From: Massilia aurea
GTDB lineage: Bacteria > Pseudomonadota > Gammaproteobacteria > Burkholderiales > Burkholderiaceae_D
Assembly: GCF_024753205.1 (NCBI RefSeq)
Contig: NZ_JANUGZ010000002.1
Coordinates: forward strand, 744,001-808,000
DNA: 64,000 nt
Direction: 5' to 3'
In this document: positions 18,157-30,329 of the stretch, piece after piece
Layout: every line of letters begins with the position of its first letter
Numbering within the stretch: position 1 is the stretch's first letter
Made by a program: the position numbers and the translations under genes
Notes under the pieces: model-generated
The model's input: the letters and a program-made list of their open reading frames with translations, nothing else
What the model was told of the DNA's origin: nothing
Database searches by the model: none

Positions 18157-19869
18157 TCAGCGCCCCGGCGCCACGCGCCACAGCGTGCTGCCGGCATCGT
18201 CGACCACCAGCAGCGCGCCATCGCGCGCGACTTCGACTGCCGCCGGCCGGCCCCACACATCGCGGTCGCTGACCACCATGCCGCTCATGAAGTCCTGGTA
18301 CTGCCCGGTGGGCACCCCGTTCTTCATGAACACGCGCACGACCTTGTAGCCGGTGCGCACGCCACGGTTCCATGAGCCGTGCAGCGCCACGAACACATCT
18401 CCCTCGTACTCTTTCGGGAACGCGCTCGTCGCGCCCTTGGGCGCGTGGTACGCCACCATGCCGAGCGGCGCCGAGTGCGCCTGCAGCAGCACGTCCGGGG
18501 TGATCGTCTTGCCCTTCAGGTCGGGCCGGTGACCCGCCAGGCGCGGGTCTTCGTTGTCACCGATGTAGTACCACGGCCAGCCATAGAAGCCGCCCTGCTT
18601 CACACGCGTGAGGTAATCCGGCGGCAGGTTGTCGCCCAACGCATCGCGCTCGTTCACATTGCACATGACTTCGCCCGTGGCCGGCAGTACCAGCAAGCCA
18701 ACGCAGTTGCGCAGACCGGTCGCGAAGGTGCGGCGGTTCTTGCCGTCCGGGTCGAACGCCATGACGGTGGCGCGGTTCGTCTCGACGCCCCAGGCGCTGC
18801 CCACGCCGTGCTCGCGCTCCCACTGCGCCAGCGGCACGGGCGGCGTGCGCCCGATGTCGGCCGCGACGTTGGTGGCCGAGCCGATCGACAGCAGCAGCGT
18901 CTTGCCGTCCTTCGAAAACGCCAGCGTACGCGTCGTGTGCCCGCCACTGGTCTCAGACAGTTCGGCAATCACGACCTCCGGCGCGGCGCGTGCCGTCAGG
19001 TCGCCGTTGCGGTACGGGATGCGCACGACCGAATTGACGCCGGCCACATACAGATACTGCGGATTGGCGCCGCTCGGCCAGAATGCCATGCCGTATGGGC
19101 GCGCCAGGCCAGTGGCGAACACGCCGGCGCTATCGGCCTTCTTGCCATCGCGCGAGCGCAGCACCTTGATCGCGCCGGCGCCGGTCGCGGCCAGGAACAC
19201 GTCGCCATTCGGCGCGCGCAGGGCCACGCGCGGCTTGTCGGCGTCCTGCGCGAACACGCTGACCGTAAAGCCGGGCATCACGGTCGGCAGCGTGCCGTTG
19301 GGCCGCGCCTGCACGCGCGCGCTGTTGCCGGCGCTGTCCGTGGCAAACGGCGCGGCCAGGTCGGTCGGCTTGAAGTGCCAGATCTTGCCGGGCTGGTTTT
19401 CAGTCCAGGCACCGGCGCGGGATGCAGCTTGTGCCGGTTCGGGAGCAGCTTTGGCAGCGGCTGGCGCGGCAGTTGCAGCCCCCTGCAGGCTGGCCAGGTA
19501 ATCGATCAGCGCGCCGCGCTGTTTTGCGTCCGGCACGCCGACCGGCATCATCGTGCCAGGCACGCGCTTGGCCGGGTCGAGCAGGAACACATCGAGTTCG
19601 TCGCGCGTCCACACAGTGCCGCTCGCGCCGGCCTTGGCCAGCGCCGCCGAATAATTGAACCCGGCGACACCCGCCGCCTTGCGCCCGACAACGCCGAACA
19701 GGCCCGGGCCAGCCAGCTGCGCCATCCCGGTATCGACCGTATGGCAGCTGGCGCAGTTGTTCTGGAAAATGGTGCGGCCAGCGGCCACCTGGGGCGCAGC
19801 GTGGGCGACTGAGACAGTGGCCAGGCCGGCGAGCATGAGGGCGTGCAGCAGCGGGGTGCGGGAATTCAA
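18157..19869 (-). CDS. Secreted cytochrome c fused to a sorbosone-dehydrogenase-like beta-propeller
   Basis: A 570-residue periplasmic protein with a signal peptide (about residues 1-24). Residues 28-125 form a class I cytochrome c with CASCH and a distal-ligand-type PGTMMPVG. After an Ala/Pro-rich linker, residues about 190-565 form a six-bladed propeller of the L-sorbosone/glucose dehydrogenase type (GLARPYGMAFWPSG, ETSGGHTTRTLAFSKDG, GWPWYYIGDNEDPR, VALHGSWNRGVRTGYKV). Relatives oxidise sugars or aldehydes with PQQ. The fused cytochrome would accept the electrons directly. The substrate is not known. Confidence 0.85.
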   Translation of the reverse strand: MNSRTPLLHALMLAGLATVSVAHAAPQVAAGRTIFQNNCASCHTVDTGMAQLAGPGLFGVVGRKAAGVAGFNYSAALAKAGASGTVWTRDELDVFLLDPAKRVPGTMMPVGVPDAKQRGALIDYLASLQGAATAAPAAAKAAPEPAQAASRAGAWTENQPGKIWHFKPTDLAAPFATDSAGNSARVQARPNGTLPTVMPGFTVSVFAQDADKPRVALRAPNGDVFLAATGAGAIKVLRSRDGKKADSAGVFATGLARPYGMAFWPSGANPQYLYVAGVNSVVRIPYRNGDLTARAAPEVVIAELSETSGGHTTRTLAFSKDGKTLLLSIGSATNVAADIGRTPPVPLAQWEREHGVGSAWGVETNRATVMAFDPDGKNRRTFATGLRNCVGLLVLPATGEVMCNVNERDALGDNLPPDYLTRVKQGGFYGWPWYYIGDNEDPRLAGHRPDLKGKTITPDVLLQAHSAPLGMVAYHAPKGATSAFPKEYEGDVFVALHGSWNRGVRTGYKVVRVFMKNGVPTGQYQDFMSGMVVSDRDVWGRPAAVEVARDGALLVVDDAGSTLWRVAPGR

Positions 19870-19921
19870 GGGTGTCTCCTGGTCAGGCTTGAAAGACCGC
19901 CATCATAGGGTATGCGCGCCG

Positions 19922-20611
19922 TTACGTCGCGTCGAGAATCGCCTGGTAGTCGCGCAACAACGCTGCCCGCCGCGGCCGAAAGCTCGCGCCCGTTGGCGCG
20001 AGCGCCGCGATGCGCTCGGCTCGGAACATGCGAAAGTCCTCGCGCAGGCAGCAGCGTGCCAGCACGACCAGCATCCCGTCGAGATACACGATGGCCAGCG
20101 GCCAGATGGTGCGCGTACTGGCCGCGCCGTGGCGGTCGCAGTAATCGATCGCCAGCGCCTCTTCGCGCCAGCAGCAGGCGCGGATCGTGGCCATGTCGGG
20201 CAGGCTGGAAAAGCGCTGGCCGAAACGGTGGACCTGCGACACCGCATGCAGCAGGTGCTGCTGGCCGAGCGACGGCAGGGTTGCCGCCACCTTGGCCAGC
20301 ACCGCGTCGGCCGCACTGGCCAGCGCCGGGTCGCCCATCTGCCGTACTTCGGCCAGGCCCAGTGTCAGCGCTTCGATCTCGATGCGGCTGAACGTACGCG
20401 GACGCAGCGTGCCGTCGTCCACCAGCGTGTAGCCGAACCCGCGCTCGCCACCGATCTCGGCACCGCCCGCGCGCAGTGTCTCGATATCGCGATAGACCGA
20501 GCGTACCGAGACGCCAGTGTCGTGCGACAGCTGCGCCGCCGTCACGGGTGATGGCAGGCGGCGAAGTGCATCGAGCAGGCGAAACAGGCGCTGTGGGCGG
20601 GACATCGGCAA
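19922..20611 (-). CDS. YafY-type HTH/WYL-domain transcriptional regulator
   Basis: A 229-residue DNA-binding protein. The N-terminal winged helix-turn-helix is RLFRLLDALRRLPSPVTAAQ with VSVRSVYRDIETLRAGG. The WYL-like domain lies near residues 140-210, where the signature region reads IWPLAIVYLDGML. WYL regulators sense ligands or nucleic acids. It is divergent from the VOC-fold gene at 20682 with only a 70-base gap, a common pairing that suggests it controls that gene. Confidence 0.85.
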   Translation of the reverse strand: MPMSRPQRLFRLLDALRRLPSPVTAAQLSHDTGVSVRSVYRDIETLRAGGAEIGGERGFGYTLVDDGTLRPRTFSRIEIEALTLGLAEVRQMGDPALASAADAVLAKVAATLPSLGQQHLLHAVSQVHRFGQRFSSLPDMATIRACCWREEALAIDYCDRHGAASTRTIWPLAIVYLDGMLVVLARCCLREDFRMFRAERIAALAPTGASFRPRRAALLRDYQAILDAT

Positions 20612-20681
20612 CTGACAGAAAGTGGCAGGAGGGATTGCTATCGTAGCACCTGTCTTCTCCCCCTCTTACAAGGAAATTCCC

Positions 20682-21107
20682 ATGTCCGTCCAGGCAGTCA
20701 CCCATCTCAACTTCCAGGGCCAGGCGCGCGCCGCGCTGGCCTTTTATCAACGTGTCTTTGGCGGCCAGCTGATGCAGTTCACGTACCAGGATGCGGGCCG
20801 CACCGCGAACGAGGCAGACCTGAACCTGATCGCCTGGGGCCAGGTCGAGGCGCCCAACGGCTTTCGCATCATGGCCTTCGATGTGACGGGTGACATGCCA
20901 TGGCAGCCGGGAGAAAACGCGTTCTACGTCTCGCTGCGCGGGGACACGCAGCAAGAGATCAAGGCCCTGTGGGACAAGCTGGTCGACGGTGCGGCGATCG
21001 TACAGGGACTTGCGCCCTCCAGCTGGTCACCGATGTACGGCATGCTGAAGGACCGGTTCGGCATCGCGTGGGTGGTCGATGTGGTGGAGCACGCCCACGT
21101 CGGCTGA
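20682..21107 (+). CDS. VOC/PhnB-like glyoxalase-fold protein
   Basis: A 141-residue protein of the PhnB/3-demethylubiquinone-methyltransferase-like VOC fold: VTHLNFQGQARAALAFYQRVFGG at the start, EAPNGFRIMAFDV in the middle and a C-terminal GMLKDRFGIAWVVDV typical of the family. The enzymatic activity is not predictable; members range from methyltransferase-like to resistance proteins. The start at 20682 has AAGGAAA about 7 bases upstream. Confidence 0.85.
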   Translation: MSVQAVTHLNFQGQARAALAFYQRVFGGQLMQFTYQDAGRTANEADLNLIAWGQVEAPNGFRIMAFDVTGDMPWQPGENAFYVSLRGDTQQEIKALWDKLVDGAAIVQGLAPSSWSPMYGMLKDRFGIAWVVDVVEHAHVG

Positions 21108-21124
21108 CGCGCAACAACAAAAAA

Positions 21125-21155
21125 AGCCCGGCTGATCCAACGCCGGGCTTTTGTT
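21125..21155. terminator. Bidirectional terminator
   Basis: AGCCCGGC and GCCGGGCT pair around a 9-base loop, with T-runs on both strands. It separates the convergent VOC-fold gene and nrdB. Confidence 0.88.
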
Positions 21156-21188
21156 CGTGGCTGACGCAGGGCGATCGACGCCCCCGCA

Positions 21189-22295
21189 TCAATCCCAGCT
21201 CAGCGTGCCGCCAGTCTGGTACTCGGTCACGCGCGTCTCGAAGAAGTTACGCTCTTTCTTCAAGTCGATCATTTCGCTCATCCACGGGAACGGATTTTCT
21301 TCGTTCGGGAACAGCGGCTCGAGGCCGATCTGCACCGCGCGGCGGTTGGCGATGAAGCGCAGGTAACCCTTGAACATCGGGGCGTTCAGGCCCAGGACGC
21401 CGCGTGGCATCGTGTCTTCGGCGTAGCGGTATTCGAGGTCGACTGCTTCGATGAACAGGGCCTTGATCTCTTCGCGGAATTCCGACGTCCACAGCTGCGG
21501 ATTTTCCATCTTGATCGTGTTGATCACGTCGATGCCGAAGTTCACGTGCATCGATTCGTCGCGCAGGATGTACTGGTACTGCTCGGCGGCGCCGGTCATC
21601 TTGTTCTGGCGGCCCAGCGCCAGGATCTGCGTGAAGCCCACGTAGAAGAACAGGCCTTCCATCAGGCAGGCGAAGACGATGATCGACTTGAGCAGCTTCT
21701 GGTCGTTTTCCGTGGTACCGGTCTTGAATTCAGGGTCGGTCAGCGTGTCGATGAACGGGATCAGGAACTGGTCCTTGTCGTGGATCGACTTGACTTCGTT
21801 GTAGGCGTTGAAGATCTCGGCTTCGTCCAGGCCCAGCGACTCGACGATGTACTGGTAAGCGTGCGTGTGGATCGCTTCCTCGAACGCCTGGCGCAGCAGG
21901 TACTGGCGGCACTCGGGGGCCGTGATGTGGCGGTAGGTGCCCAGCACGATATTGTTCGCGGCGAGCGAGTCGGCCGTCACGAAGAAGCCCAGGTTGCGCT
22001 TGACCAGGCGGCGCTCGTCTTCCGACAGGCCGTTCGGGCTCTTCCACAGCTCGATATCGCGCTGCATGTTCACTTCTTGTGGCATCCAGTGGTTGGCGCA
22101 GCCGGCCAGGTACTTGTCCCATGCCCATTTGTACTTGAATGGCACGAGCTGGTTCACGTCGGTCTGGCCGTTGATGATGCGCTTGTCGTCGGCATTGACG
22201 CGTTTTGCCACTTCGGCGGCAGGCACGATGGCGAGGTTGGCGTCGGCTTGCGGAGCGCTTGGTGCGCTGGTTGGTTCGTCGTCCCAGTTAAGCAT
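21189..22295 (-). CDS. nrdB: Class Ia ribonucleotide reductase, small (radical) subunit
   Basis: Holds the di-iron tyrosyl radical that is passed to NrdA for reducing ribonucleotides. The 368-residue protein shows the iron ligands in [18 protein letters not shown] (Glu, His and the radical Tyr) and RDESMHVNF. The start is taken at the ATG at 22295 (MLNWDDE), preceded by AGAAGGG. It follows nrdA by about 150 bases and presumably shares its transcript. Confidence 0.95.
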   Translation of the reverse strand: MLNWDDEPTSAPSAPQADANLAIVPAAEVAKRVNADDKRIINGQTDVNQLVPFKYKWAWDKYLAGCANHWMPQEVNMQRDIELWKSPNGLSEDERRLVKRNLGFFVTADSLAANNIVLGTYRHITAPECRQYLLRQAFEEAIHTHAYQYIVESLGLDEAEIFNAYNEVKSIHDKDQFLIPFIDTLTDPEFKTGTTENDQKLLKSIIVFACLMEGLFFYVGFTQILALGRQNKMTGAAEQYQYILRDESMHVNFGIDVINTIKMENPQLWTSEFREEIKALFIEAVDLEYRYAEDTMPRGVLGLNAPMFKGYLRFIANRRAVQIGLEPLFPNEENPFPWMSEMIDLKKERNFFETRVTEYQTGGTLSWD

Positions 22296-22442
22296 GGTGG
22301 TCCCTTCTGTGGTGCGCTGGCGCAGCGACTGCGGCCCGGGCACGTTGATGCGTTGGTTATTCGTGTTGTCGGCGACTGGCGCCGTTGTGTTCTTGCCGGA
22401 GGGCGAGCCAGCCTTGCAGGCGGCTCGCCTCCTTTTACTTCA

Positions 22443-25391
<2,949 letters not shown>

Positions 25392-25578
25392 TGCGCCTCC
25401 AGGAGCGGTCGGACCGCCGTTGTTTACATGGCAACCGTGTTGCCGTATTGCGCAAACCCGGTCCGTCAACAAATTAAAAAACGATGCCCTGCCAGCCGGT
25501 GGCCTGTGGTGGCAAACCAGAGAAGCAGGGTAAGAATCAGTAAATAATGCGTGTCGACAAGTGCTTAATTAACCGATC

Positions 25579-25610
25579 GATGGATAAGTTTGTGTGCAAC
25601 TTGTGGACAA
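25579..25610. promoter_or_regulatory. DnaA-box-like sequences upstream of nrdA
   Basis: TGTGGACAA at 25602-25610 matches the DnaA consensus TGTGGATAA at eight of nine bases. GATGGATAA at 25579-25587 is a weaker match (seven of nine). They lie about 190-220 bases ahead of the nrdA start. DnaA is known to act at the nrdAB promoter in E. coli. Only these two candidates were noticed, and origin-like clustering is absent. Confidence 0.5.
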
Positions 25611-25661
25611 CGTATGAACAACTCGCCGCAGCCCCCAATCCTGGTGCCTTTTCAGTCACTA

Positions 25662-25707
25662 CCACTATATCTAGTGCCAGGCGTTGATATCAGACTAATT
25701 GTAGTAC
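25662..25707. promoter_or_regulatory. Pair of NrdR-box-like operators upstream of nrdA
   Basis: ACTATATCTAGT (centre 25669.5) and ACTAATTGTAGT (centre 25699.5) both show the ACTA-N4-TAGT core of NrdR boxes. They lie 30 bases apart, about three helical turns, close to the usual spacing of paired NrdR boxes. By eye the first matches the 16-base consensus at 13 positions and the second at 10. NrdR represses ribonucleotide reductase genes when dATP is high. No other feature was recognised in the 497-base gap 25392-25888 apart from the DnaA-like boxes. Confidence 0.6.
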
Positions 25708-25888
25708 CTCGTTTGCGGTACAGGCAAGCAAATAAACGTCCAAAATTTTTACTTTTATCGCGTGCGAGCCTTGACTTTCGAGAGTCGCCATAAGGACGGG
25801 GAGTACGCGGTAAGCGACTACTAACCTTAAAAAAACCGTGGGGAAATGAGCGGGCGCGCGGGACCGCCGCCCGGCTGCAGACCAGCCG

Positions 25889-27331
25889 TCAATCGTCCGG
25901 CGCGCTGATGTCCAGCTTCTGCATCTGGTAGCGCAACTGGCGGACACTGATGCCGAGCAGGCTGGCAGCCTGGGTCCGGTTGAACTGGGTTTGCTGCAGG
26001 GCGCGGCCGATGATGTCGCGTTCGACCTGCTCCAGGTATTCGGGCAGGTTGCCGGGCAATTCGGCAGGGCCGACGCCCGGCGGCGCGGATACCGTTGGCG
26101 CGACCGGCGCGGCAGGAGCGACCGGCGCTGCGGCAACGGGCGGCGCGACCGCCGGCGGCGCCAGTTCGGCCCGTGCCGGTTCGATCGGCCGCGCCGCCTT
26201 GAGCGACAGGTCGCCCACTTCGATCACGCCATCGTTGGCAAACGCCAGCGCCCGCTCCAGCACGTTTTCCAGCTCGCGCACATTGCCGGGGAACGAATAC
26301 GCCCGCAGCGCGTCCAGCACCCCGGCCCCGAGCGTGGCCTGCCCTGCCCCGGCCAGGCGCTGCAAGATGCCGCCCACCAGCGGCGCCAGATCGTCCAGGC
26401 GCTCGCGCAGCGGCGGCAACCCCAGCTCGATCACGTTCAGCCGGTAGAACAGGTCTTGCCTGAACTTGCCCGTCTCGACGCAGCGCGCCAGGTCCTGGTG
26501 CGTCGCGCTGATGATGCGCACATCGACCGGTTCCTCGACCGTCGCGCCGATCTTGCGCACGCGCCGCTCCTGGATCGCGCGCAGCAGTTTCACTTGCATC
26601 GCCAGCGGCAGGTCGGCCACCTCGTCGAGCATCAGCGTGCCGCCGTTGGCCGCCTGGAAGAAGCCGTCGCGCTCATCGGACGCGCCCGTAAACGCCCCCT
26701 TGCGGTAGCCGAAGAACTCGGCCTCCATCAGCGTTTCGGGAATCGCGCCGCAGTTCACGGCGATGAACGGTTTCGCGGCGCGCGAACTCTGGGCGTGGAT
26801 TTCGCGCGCGGCCAGCTCCTTGCCGCTGCCGGATTCGCCCGTGATCGAGATCGGCGCCATCGAGCGCGCCAGGCGGGCGATCTGGGCCCGCAATGCCGCC
26901 ATCGCGGGCGAGCTGCCGATCATGCGCGAGTCGGGCGCAGCGCCGTCGCCAGCCGCCGCACTTTCGGATTGCTTGAGCGCCGCGCGCACCATCACGCGCA
27001 GTGCGTCCAGCGCCACCGGCTTGGCGATATAGTCGAACGCACCGGCTTTCAGCGCCACCACTGCATTTTCGGCGCTGCCGTAAGCGGTGATCACGGCCAC
27101 CGGCGTGCCCTTGCCGGAGGCGCCGATTTCGCGCACCAGTTCGAGGCCCAGGCCGTCCGGCAGGCGCATGTCGGTCAGCACCAGCGCGTAATCGCGCTCG
27201 TCGAACAGCGCGCGCGCCTCGCGCAGCGTGGCGGCGCTGTCGACGTCCAGGCCCATCTTGAGCAGCGTGATCTCGAGCAGCTCGCGCAGGTCGGCCTCGT
27301 CGTCGAGCACCAGGACGCGCGGCGCGCTCAT
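25889..27331 (-). CDS. pilR: NtrC-family sigma-54 response regulator, PilR-like
   Basis: A 480-residue cytoplasmic regulator. The receiver domain (residues 5-115) has VLDDEAD and the phosphoacceptor in LVLTDMRLPDG. The AAA+ domain has Walker A GESGSGKE, the sigma-54 contact motif GAFTGA and a GNVRELEN sensor region. A Pro/Ala-rich linker leads to a Fis-type helix-turn-helix (FNRTQAASLLGISVRQLRYQ). It lies 18 bases after a PilS-like kinase. In related bacteria PilSR switches on pilA and type IV pili. No pilA is in this window. Confidence 0.85.
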   Translation of the reverse strand: MSAPRVLVLDDEADLRELLEITLLKMGLDVDSAATLREARALFDERDYALVLTDMRLPDGLGLELVREIGASGKGTPVAVITAYGSAENAVVALKAGAFDYIAKPVALDALRVMVRAALKQSESAAAGDGAAPDSRMIGSSPAMAALRAQIARLARSMAPISITGESGSGKELAAREIHAQSSRAAKPFIAVNCGAIPETLMEAEFFGYRKGAFTGASDERDGFFQAANGGTLMLDEVADLPLAMQVKLLRAIQERRVRKIGATVEEPVDVRIISATHQDLARCVETGKFRQDLFYRLNVIELGLPPLRERLDDLAPLVGGILQRLAGAGQATLGAGVLDALRAYSFPGNVRELENVLERALAFANDGVIEVGDLSLKAARPIEPARAELAPPAVAPPVAAAPVAPAAPVAPTVSAPPGVGPAELPGNLPEYLEQVERDIIGRALQQTQFNRTQAASLLGISVRQLRYQMQKLDISAPDD

Positions 27332-27349
27332 GACGGCTCCCCGGCCACG

Positions 27350-29011
27350 TCAGGCAAGGGCAAAGGTGATGACAAAGCGGCCACTGGCCTTGCGCGGGCC
27401 CAGCGCGGACGGGTCGAACCGGTATTCATAATCGAGTTTCGCATCGTTGTTGAGGCACAGTTCGCGCGCCAGGTAGAGTCCAAGGCCGGTGCCCTTGCTC
27501 GAGGTGGTATAGAACGGCTCGAACAGATGGTCGCGCACTTCGGGCGTGATGCCGGGGCCATCGTCCTGCACATGCAGCTCGCGCCGCCCGGCCGCATCGC
27601 GCGCCGGGAAGATGCGGATGCTGGCCGGCTGGCGGCTGGCATAGCGCACCGCGTTGTTGAGCAGATTGAGCAGGACTTCGTGCAGGTGCAGCGGATCGAA
27701 CCGTACGGCGCTGCCGCCCGGATCGCCGATATAGACTATATCACCGGCCAGGCCGTGGATTTCGCAGAACTCGGCCTTGAGCTGTTCGAGAAAGGCGCCC
27801 AGCGGCACCGGCTCGCCGTTGGGCTGGGCCTTGCGCGAGAGCTGCAGGATGTCTTCGACCATGCGGTTCACGCGCGCCACATTGTCGCCGACGATTTTCA
27901 GCAGCCGCACTTCGGCCGGGCCGTGCAGGTCTTCGGCCAGCAGCGCCGTCGCGTGGCCAATGGCAGACAGCGGGTTGCGCACCTCGTGCGCGATGCTGGC
28001 CGTCAGGCGCCCCATCGACGCCAGCTTGAGTTGCTGCGCCTGGTTTTCGATGGCGCTCACGTCCTGCATGAAGATCACGCTGCGGCTACCGCCCTCGCCT
28101 GCCGCATCGGCTGGCGCGGCGACACGGGCAAAGCGCAGCTTGACGTGCACCGGCTGGTCGCGCCGGCCGCGCACGTCGCCGGCGCCATCGCCCTCGCGGT
28201 AGGGCTTGACGGTAACGAAGGCGGTATCGTTCTCGGGCGCGGCGAGCCAGGCGTCGAAGGCTTCAGCGAGCGGCTCGAAGGCCGGGGCCGCGTGCAGCAG
28301 GAAGCCCGACGTGTCAGCCTGCAGCCCGAGCATCCGGCGCGCTGCCGGGTTCCCGGTAAACACCACGCCGTCGGCGCCCACCACCAGGATGCCGTCGCCC
28401 ACGTCGGCGATCACGATTTCATTGATCGCCTGCTGGATGCGCAGGTCGGCGCCGCGCTGGGCCGCCAGTTCTTCCTGTCCCAAAAGGCGCGCGGCCATGC
28501 GGTTGGCCACCAGCACGGCGGCAAAGAACGCTGCGCCGAACAGGCCCGCCTGCATCAGCGGCGGATCGAACCCTTCGACCAGTTGCCACACGCTCAGGCC
28601 AAGCAAGAACAGCGTGGCCACCGCCGCCGCAAACAGCGCCAGCAGCAGGGGCGCGAGGATTGCGGCGCCGGCCAGCGGGAACAGATACAGGATGCCAAGG
28701 CTGCTCCGCAAGCCGCCGGCGGCCAGGTACAGCAGCGAAATGACCAGGAGATCGAGCGCAACCTGCACCCCGAGCTGCACCAGGAAGCGCCGCTGGTGGC
28801 GCGCGGCAAACGAGAACACCAGCGCCATGATCGCGTAGCCCAGGCAGATCTGGGCGACCTGCTGCGTGATGCGCAGCGCGCCATTCTCGAAGTCGACGCC
28901 GAAATACAGCAGCAGCACCAGCGCGATGACGATGCGCGTGAGCGTGAAGGTCTGCAGCGAGCGCCACAGGGCGACGCGCGCTTCGCGCGACAGGATGCGG
29001 CGCTGCGTCAA
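27350..29011 (-). CDS. pilS: PilS-like membrane sensor histidine kinase
   Basis: About 553 residues. An N-terminal block of about six hydrophobic segments spans residues 15-175. It is followed by a PAS-like domain (VGDGILVVGADGVVFTGNPAARRML), the dimerisation/phosphorylation helix with the acceptor His in ASIAHEVRNPLSAIG, and a HATPase domain (LLNLLNNAVRYA, DDGPGITPE, GTGLGLYLARE). The start is uncertain. I chose the TTG at 29011 because it lies just after the PP0621-like stop, and upstream in-frame sequence is antisense-like Arg-rich. The partner is the adjacent PilR-like regulator. Confidence 0.82.
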   Translation of the reverse strand: MTQRRILSREARVALWRSLQTFTLTRIVIALVLLLYFGVDFENGALRITQQVAQICLGYAIMALVFSFAARHQRRFLVQLGVQVALDLLVISLLYLAAGGLRSSLGILYLFPLAGAAILAPLLLALFAAAVATLFLLGLSVWQLVEGFDPPLMQAGLFGAAFFAAVLVANRMAARLLGQEELAAQRGADLRIQQAINEIVIADVGDGILVVGADGVVFTGNPAARRMLGLQADTSGFLLHAAPAFEPLAEAFDAWLAAPENDTAFVTVKPYREGDGAGDVRGRRDQPVHVKLRFARVAAPADAAGEGGSRSVIFMQDVSAIENQAQQLKLASMGRLTASIAHEVRNPLSAIGHATALLAEDLHGPAEVRLLKIVGDNVARVNRMVEDILQLSRKAQPNGEPVPLGAFLEQLKAEFCEIHGLAGDIVYIGDPGGSAVRFDPLHLHEVLLNLLNNAVRYASRQPASIRIFPARDAAGRRELHVQDDGPGITPEVRDHLFEPFYTTSSKGTGLGLYLARELCLNNDAKLDYEYRFDPSALGPRKASGRFVITFALA

Positions 29012-29024
29012 GGCCGGCCTGCGC

Positions 29025-29273
29025 CTACGGCGGCGGCAGGCGCACGTGGCCTGGCGAACAGTAGTCGTGGCCGTCGGCGCGCACCGATTCGGACGCCGGG
29101 AAATACATGCCGCAGTGGGTACACTGGGCCATCGCTTCGATCTGCACCGGCGCCTTGGCCGCGCCGGGGCGCGCCTGCGGCGGTACGGCCGCACGTTTGC
29201 TCATGGCGCGCAGCTTGTTGCGCACCGCGAAGACGACGAGGGCGATGAAGGCAATCCAGAATAATAGTCGCAT
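29025..29273 (-). CDS. Small PP0621-like membrane protein with a zinc-binding motif
   Basis: An 82-residue protein with an N-terminal transmembrane segment (MRLLFWIAFIALVVFAV), a basic middle part, and a C-terminal MAQCTHCGMYFPASES followed by YCSPGHV. These cysteines and histidine resemble a small treble-clef-like zinc site. Such proteins occur regularly beside pilS. Function unknown. The ATG overlaps the ccsA-like stop. Confidence 0.8.
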   Translation of the reverse strand: MRLLFWIAFIALVVFAVRNKLRAMSKRAAVPPQARPGAAKAPVQIEAMAQCTHCGMYFPASESVRADGHDYCSPGHVRLPPP

Positions 29274-30076
29274 CAGATGGTTCCCCGGTGCAGGATAACT
29301 TCGAGCACGAAACGGCTGCCGACATAGGCCAGCGCCAGCGTGGCAAACCCGGCCAGCGTGAAGCGCAGCGCGGTCTTGCCGCGCCAGCCTCGCCAGCGGC
29401 GCCCCGCCAGCAGCGCCGCGAACAGCCCCCACGACAGCAGTGCGAACACGCTCTTGTGGTCGAGCAGCAGCGGCCGGCCGAACACCTGTTCGGAGAACAC
29501 GAAGCCCGACAGCACCGTCAGGCTGAGCAGGATGAAGCCGATCCAGATCACCCGGAACAGGAGCTTTTCCATGGTGAGCAGCGCCGGCAGCTGGTCGAGC
29601 GCGGCGCCAAAGCGGCCGCCACCGGCAGTGCGGGTATGCAGCCGCGCTTCCTGCAACGCCATCAGCACGGCGTGGAAGGCGGCGATGGTCAGGGTGCTGT
29701 AGGCCAGCACTGCGACCGCGATATGCCACCCAAAGGCCGGCGACTTGCCGGCCAGCGGCGTCAGGGTGCCGGGGAACAGCAGCGGCAGCAGCGCAGCCAC
29801 GGCGGCAAACGGCATCACCAGGCGGCGCATGCCATCAAGGGCGAAATTGCGGTTCTCGAGCCAGTAGGCGGCCACGGACACCCACAGCGCGGACGAGAGC
29901 ATGATGGCGAAACCGACGCGCAGCCGGCCCGGCACCATCACGTCCATGCCGAGCGAGACACCGTGCAGCGCCCATGCGCCGGCCGTCACGGCCGAGATGG
30001 CCGGCGCGCGGCGCGATGGCAGCAGGGCGCATACCGCGTACAGGAAAGCCGCGGCAAGGAAGAGGAAATTCTGCAT
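29273..30076 (-). CDS. ccsA: CcsA/YpjD-like cytochrome c assembly membrane protein
   Basis: A 267-residue protein with about eight hydrophobic segments. The CcsA/CcmC-type family features include FGWHIAVAVLAYSTLTIAAFHAVLMAL near residue 115, where the histidines are candidate haem ligands, and the late LLDHKSVFALLSWGLFAALL, although the tryptophan-rich WWD motif is not obvious. It is probably YpjD-like rather than the canonical haem lyase. It is divergent from ffh, as in many beta- and gammaproteobacteria. Confidence 0.8.
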   Translation of the reverse strand: MQNFLFLAAAFLYAVCALLPSRRAPAISAVTAGAWALHGVSLGMDVMVPGRLRVGFAIMLSSALWVSVAAYWLENRNFALDGMRRLVMPFAAVAALLPLLFPGTLTPLAGKSPAFGWHIAVAVLAYSTLTIAAFHAVLMALQEARLHTRTAGGGRFGAALDQLPALLTMEKLLFRVIWIGFILLSLTVLSGFVFSEQVFGRPLLLDHKSVFALLSWGLFAALLAGRRWRGWRGKTALRFTLAGFATLALAYVGSRFVLEVILHRGTI

Positions 30077-30329
30077 GACGGGAGTCTACACCATTGCATG
30101 CTGCCGCCGTGGGGTGGGCGGATTTTTCGCCCACCTGGCATGCGAGCGACGCCGCCCGCGCTTTCCTCCCGCGCAAAACGCCACGGTTTGCTGAAAAAAT
30201 GTGCGCCTGCCGTCCGCCGGAAGAACCAGCAGCACCTGCGCAAGGTAAAATGCCGCTTTGGCGGCGCTCGCCCACCGGCATTTCGCTTGGGACCGCGCGT
30301 CCGATGTGCCCTTACTAATTAGGTTGAAC

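Noticed and set aside
25808..25888. Hairpin plus T-run downstream of pilR as a terminator
   Set aside because: The imperfect GGGCGGCGG stem is more than a dozen bases away from the T-run, so it is not a standard intrinsic terminator.
25991..29248. A 1085-codon plus-strand open frame antisense to pilR and pilS
   Set aside because: Antisense shadow of two well-identified genes.
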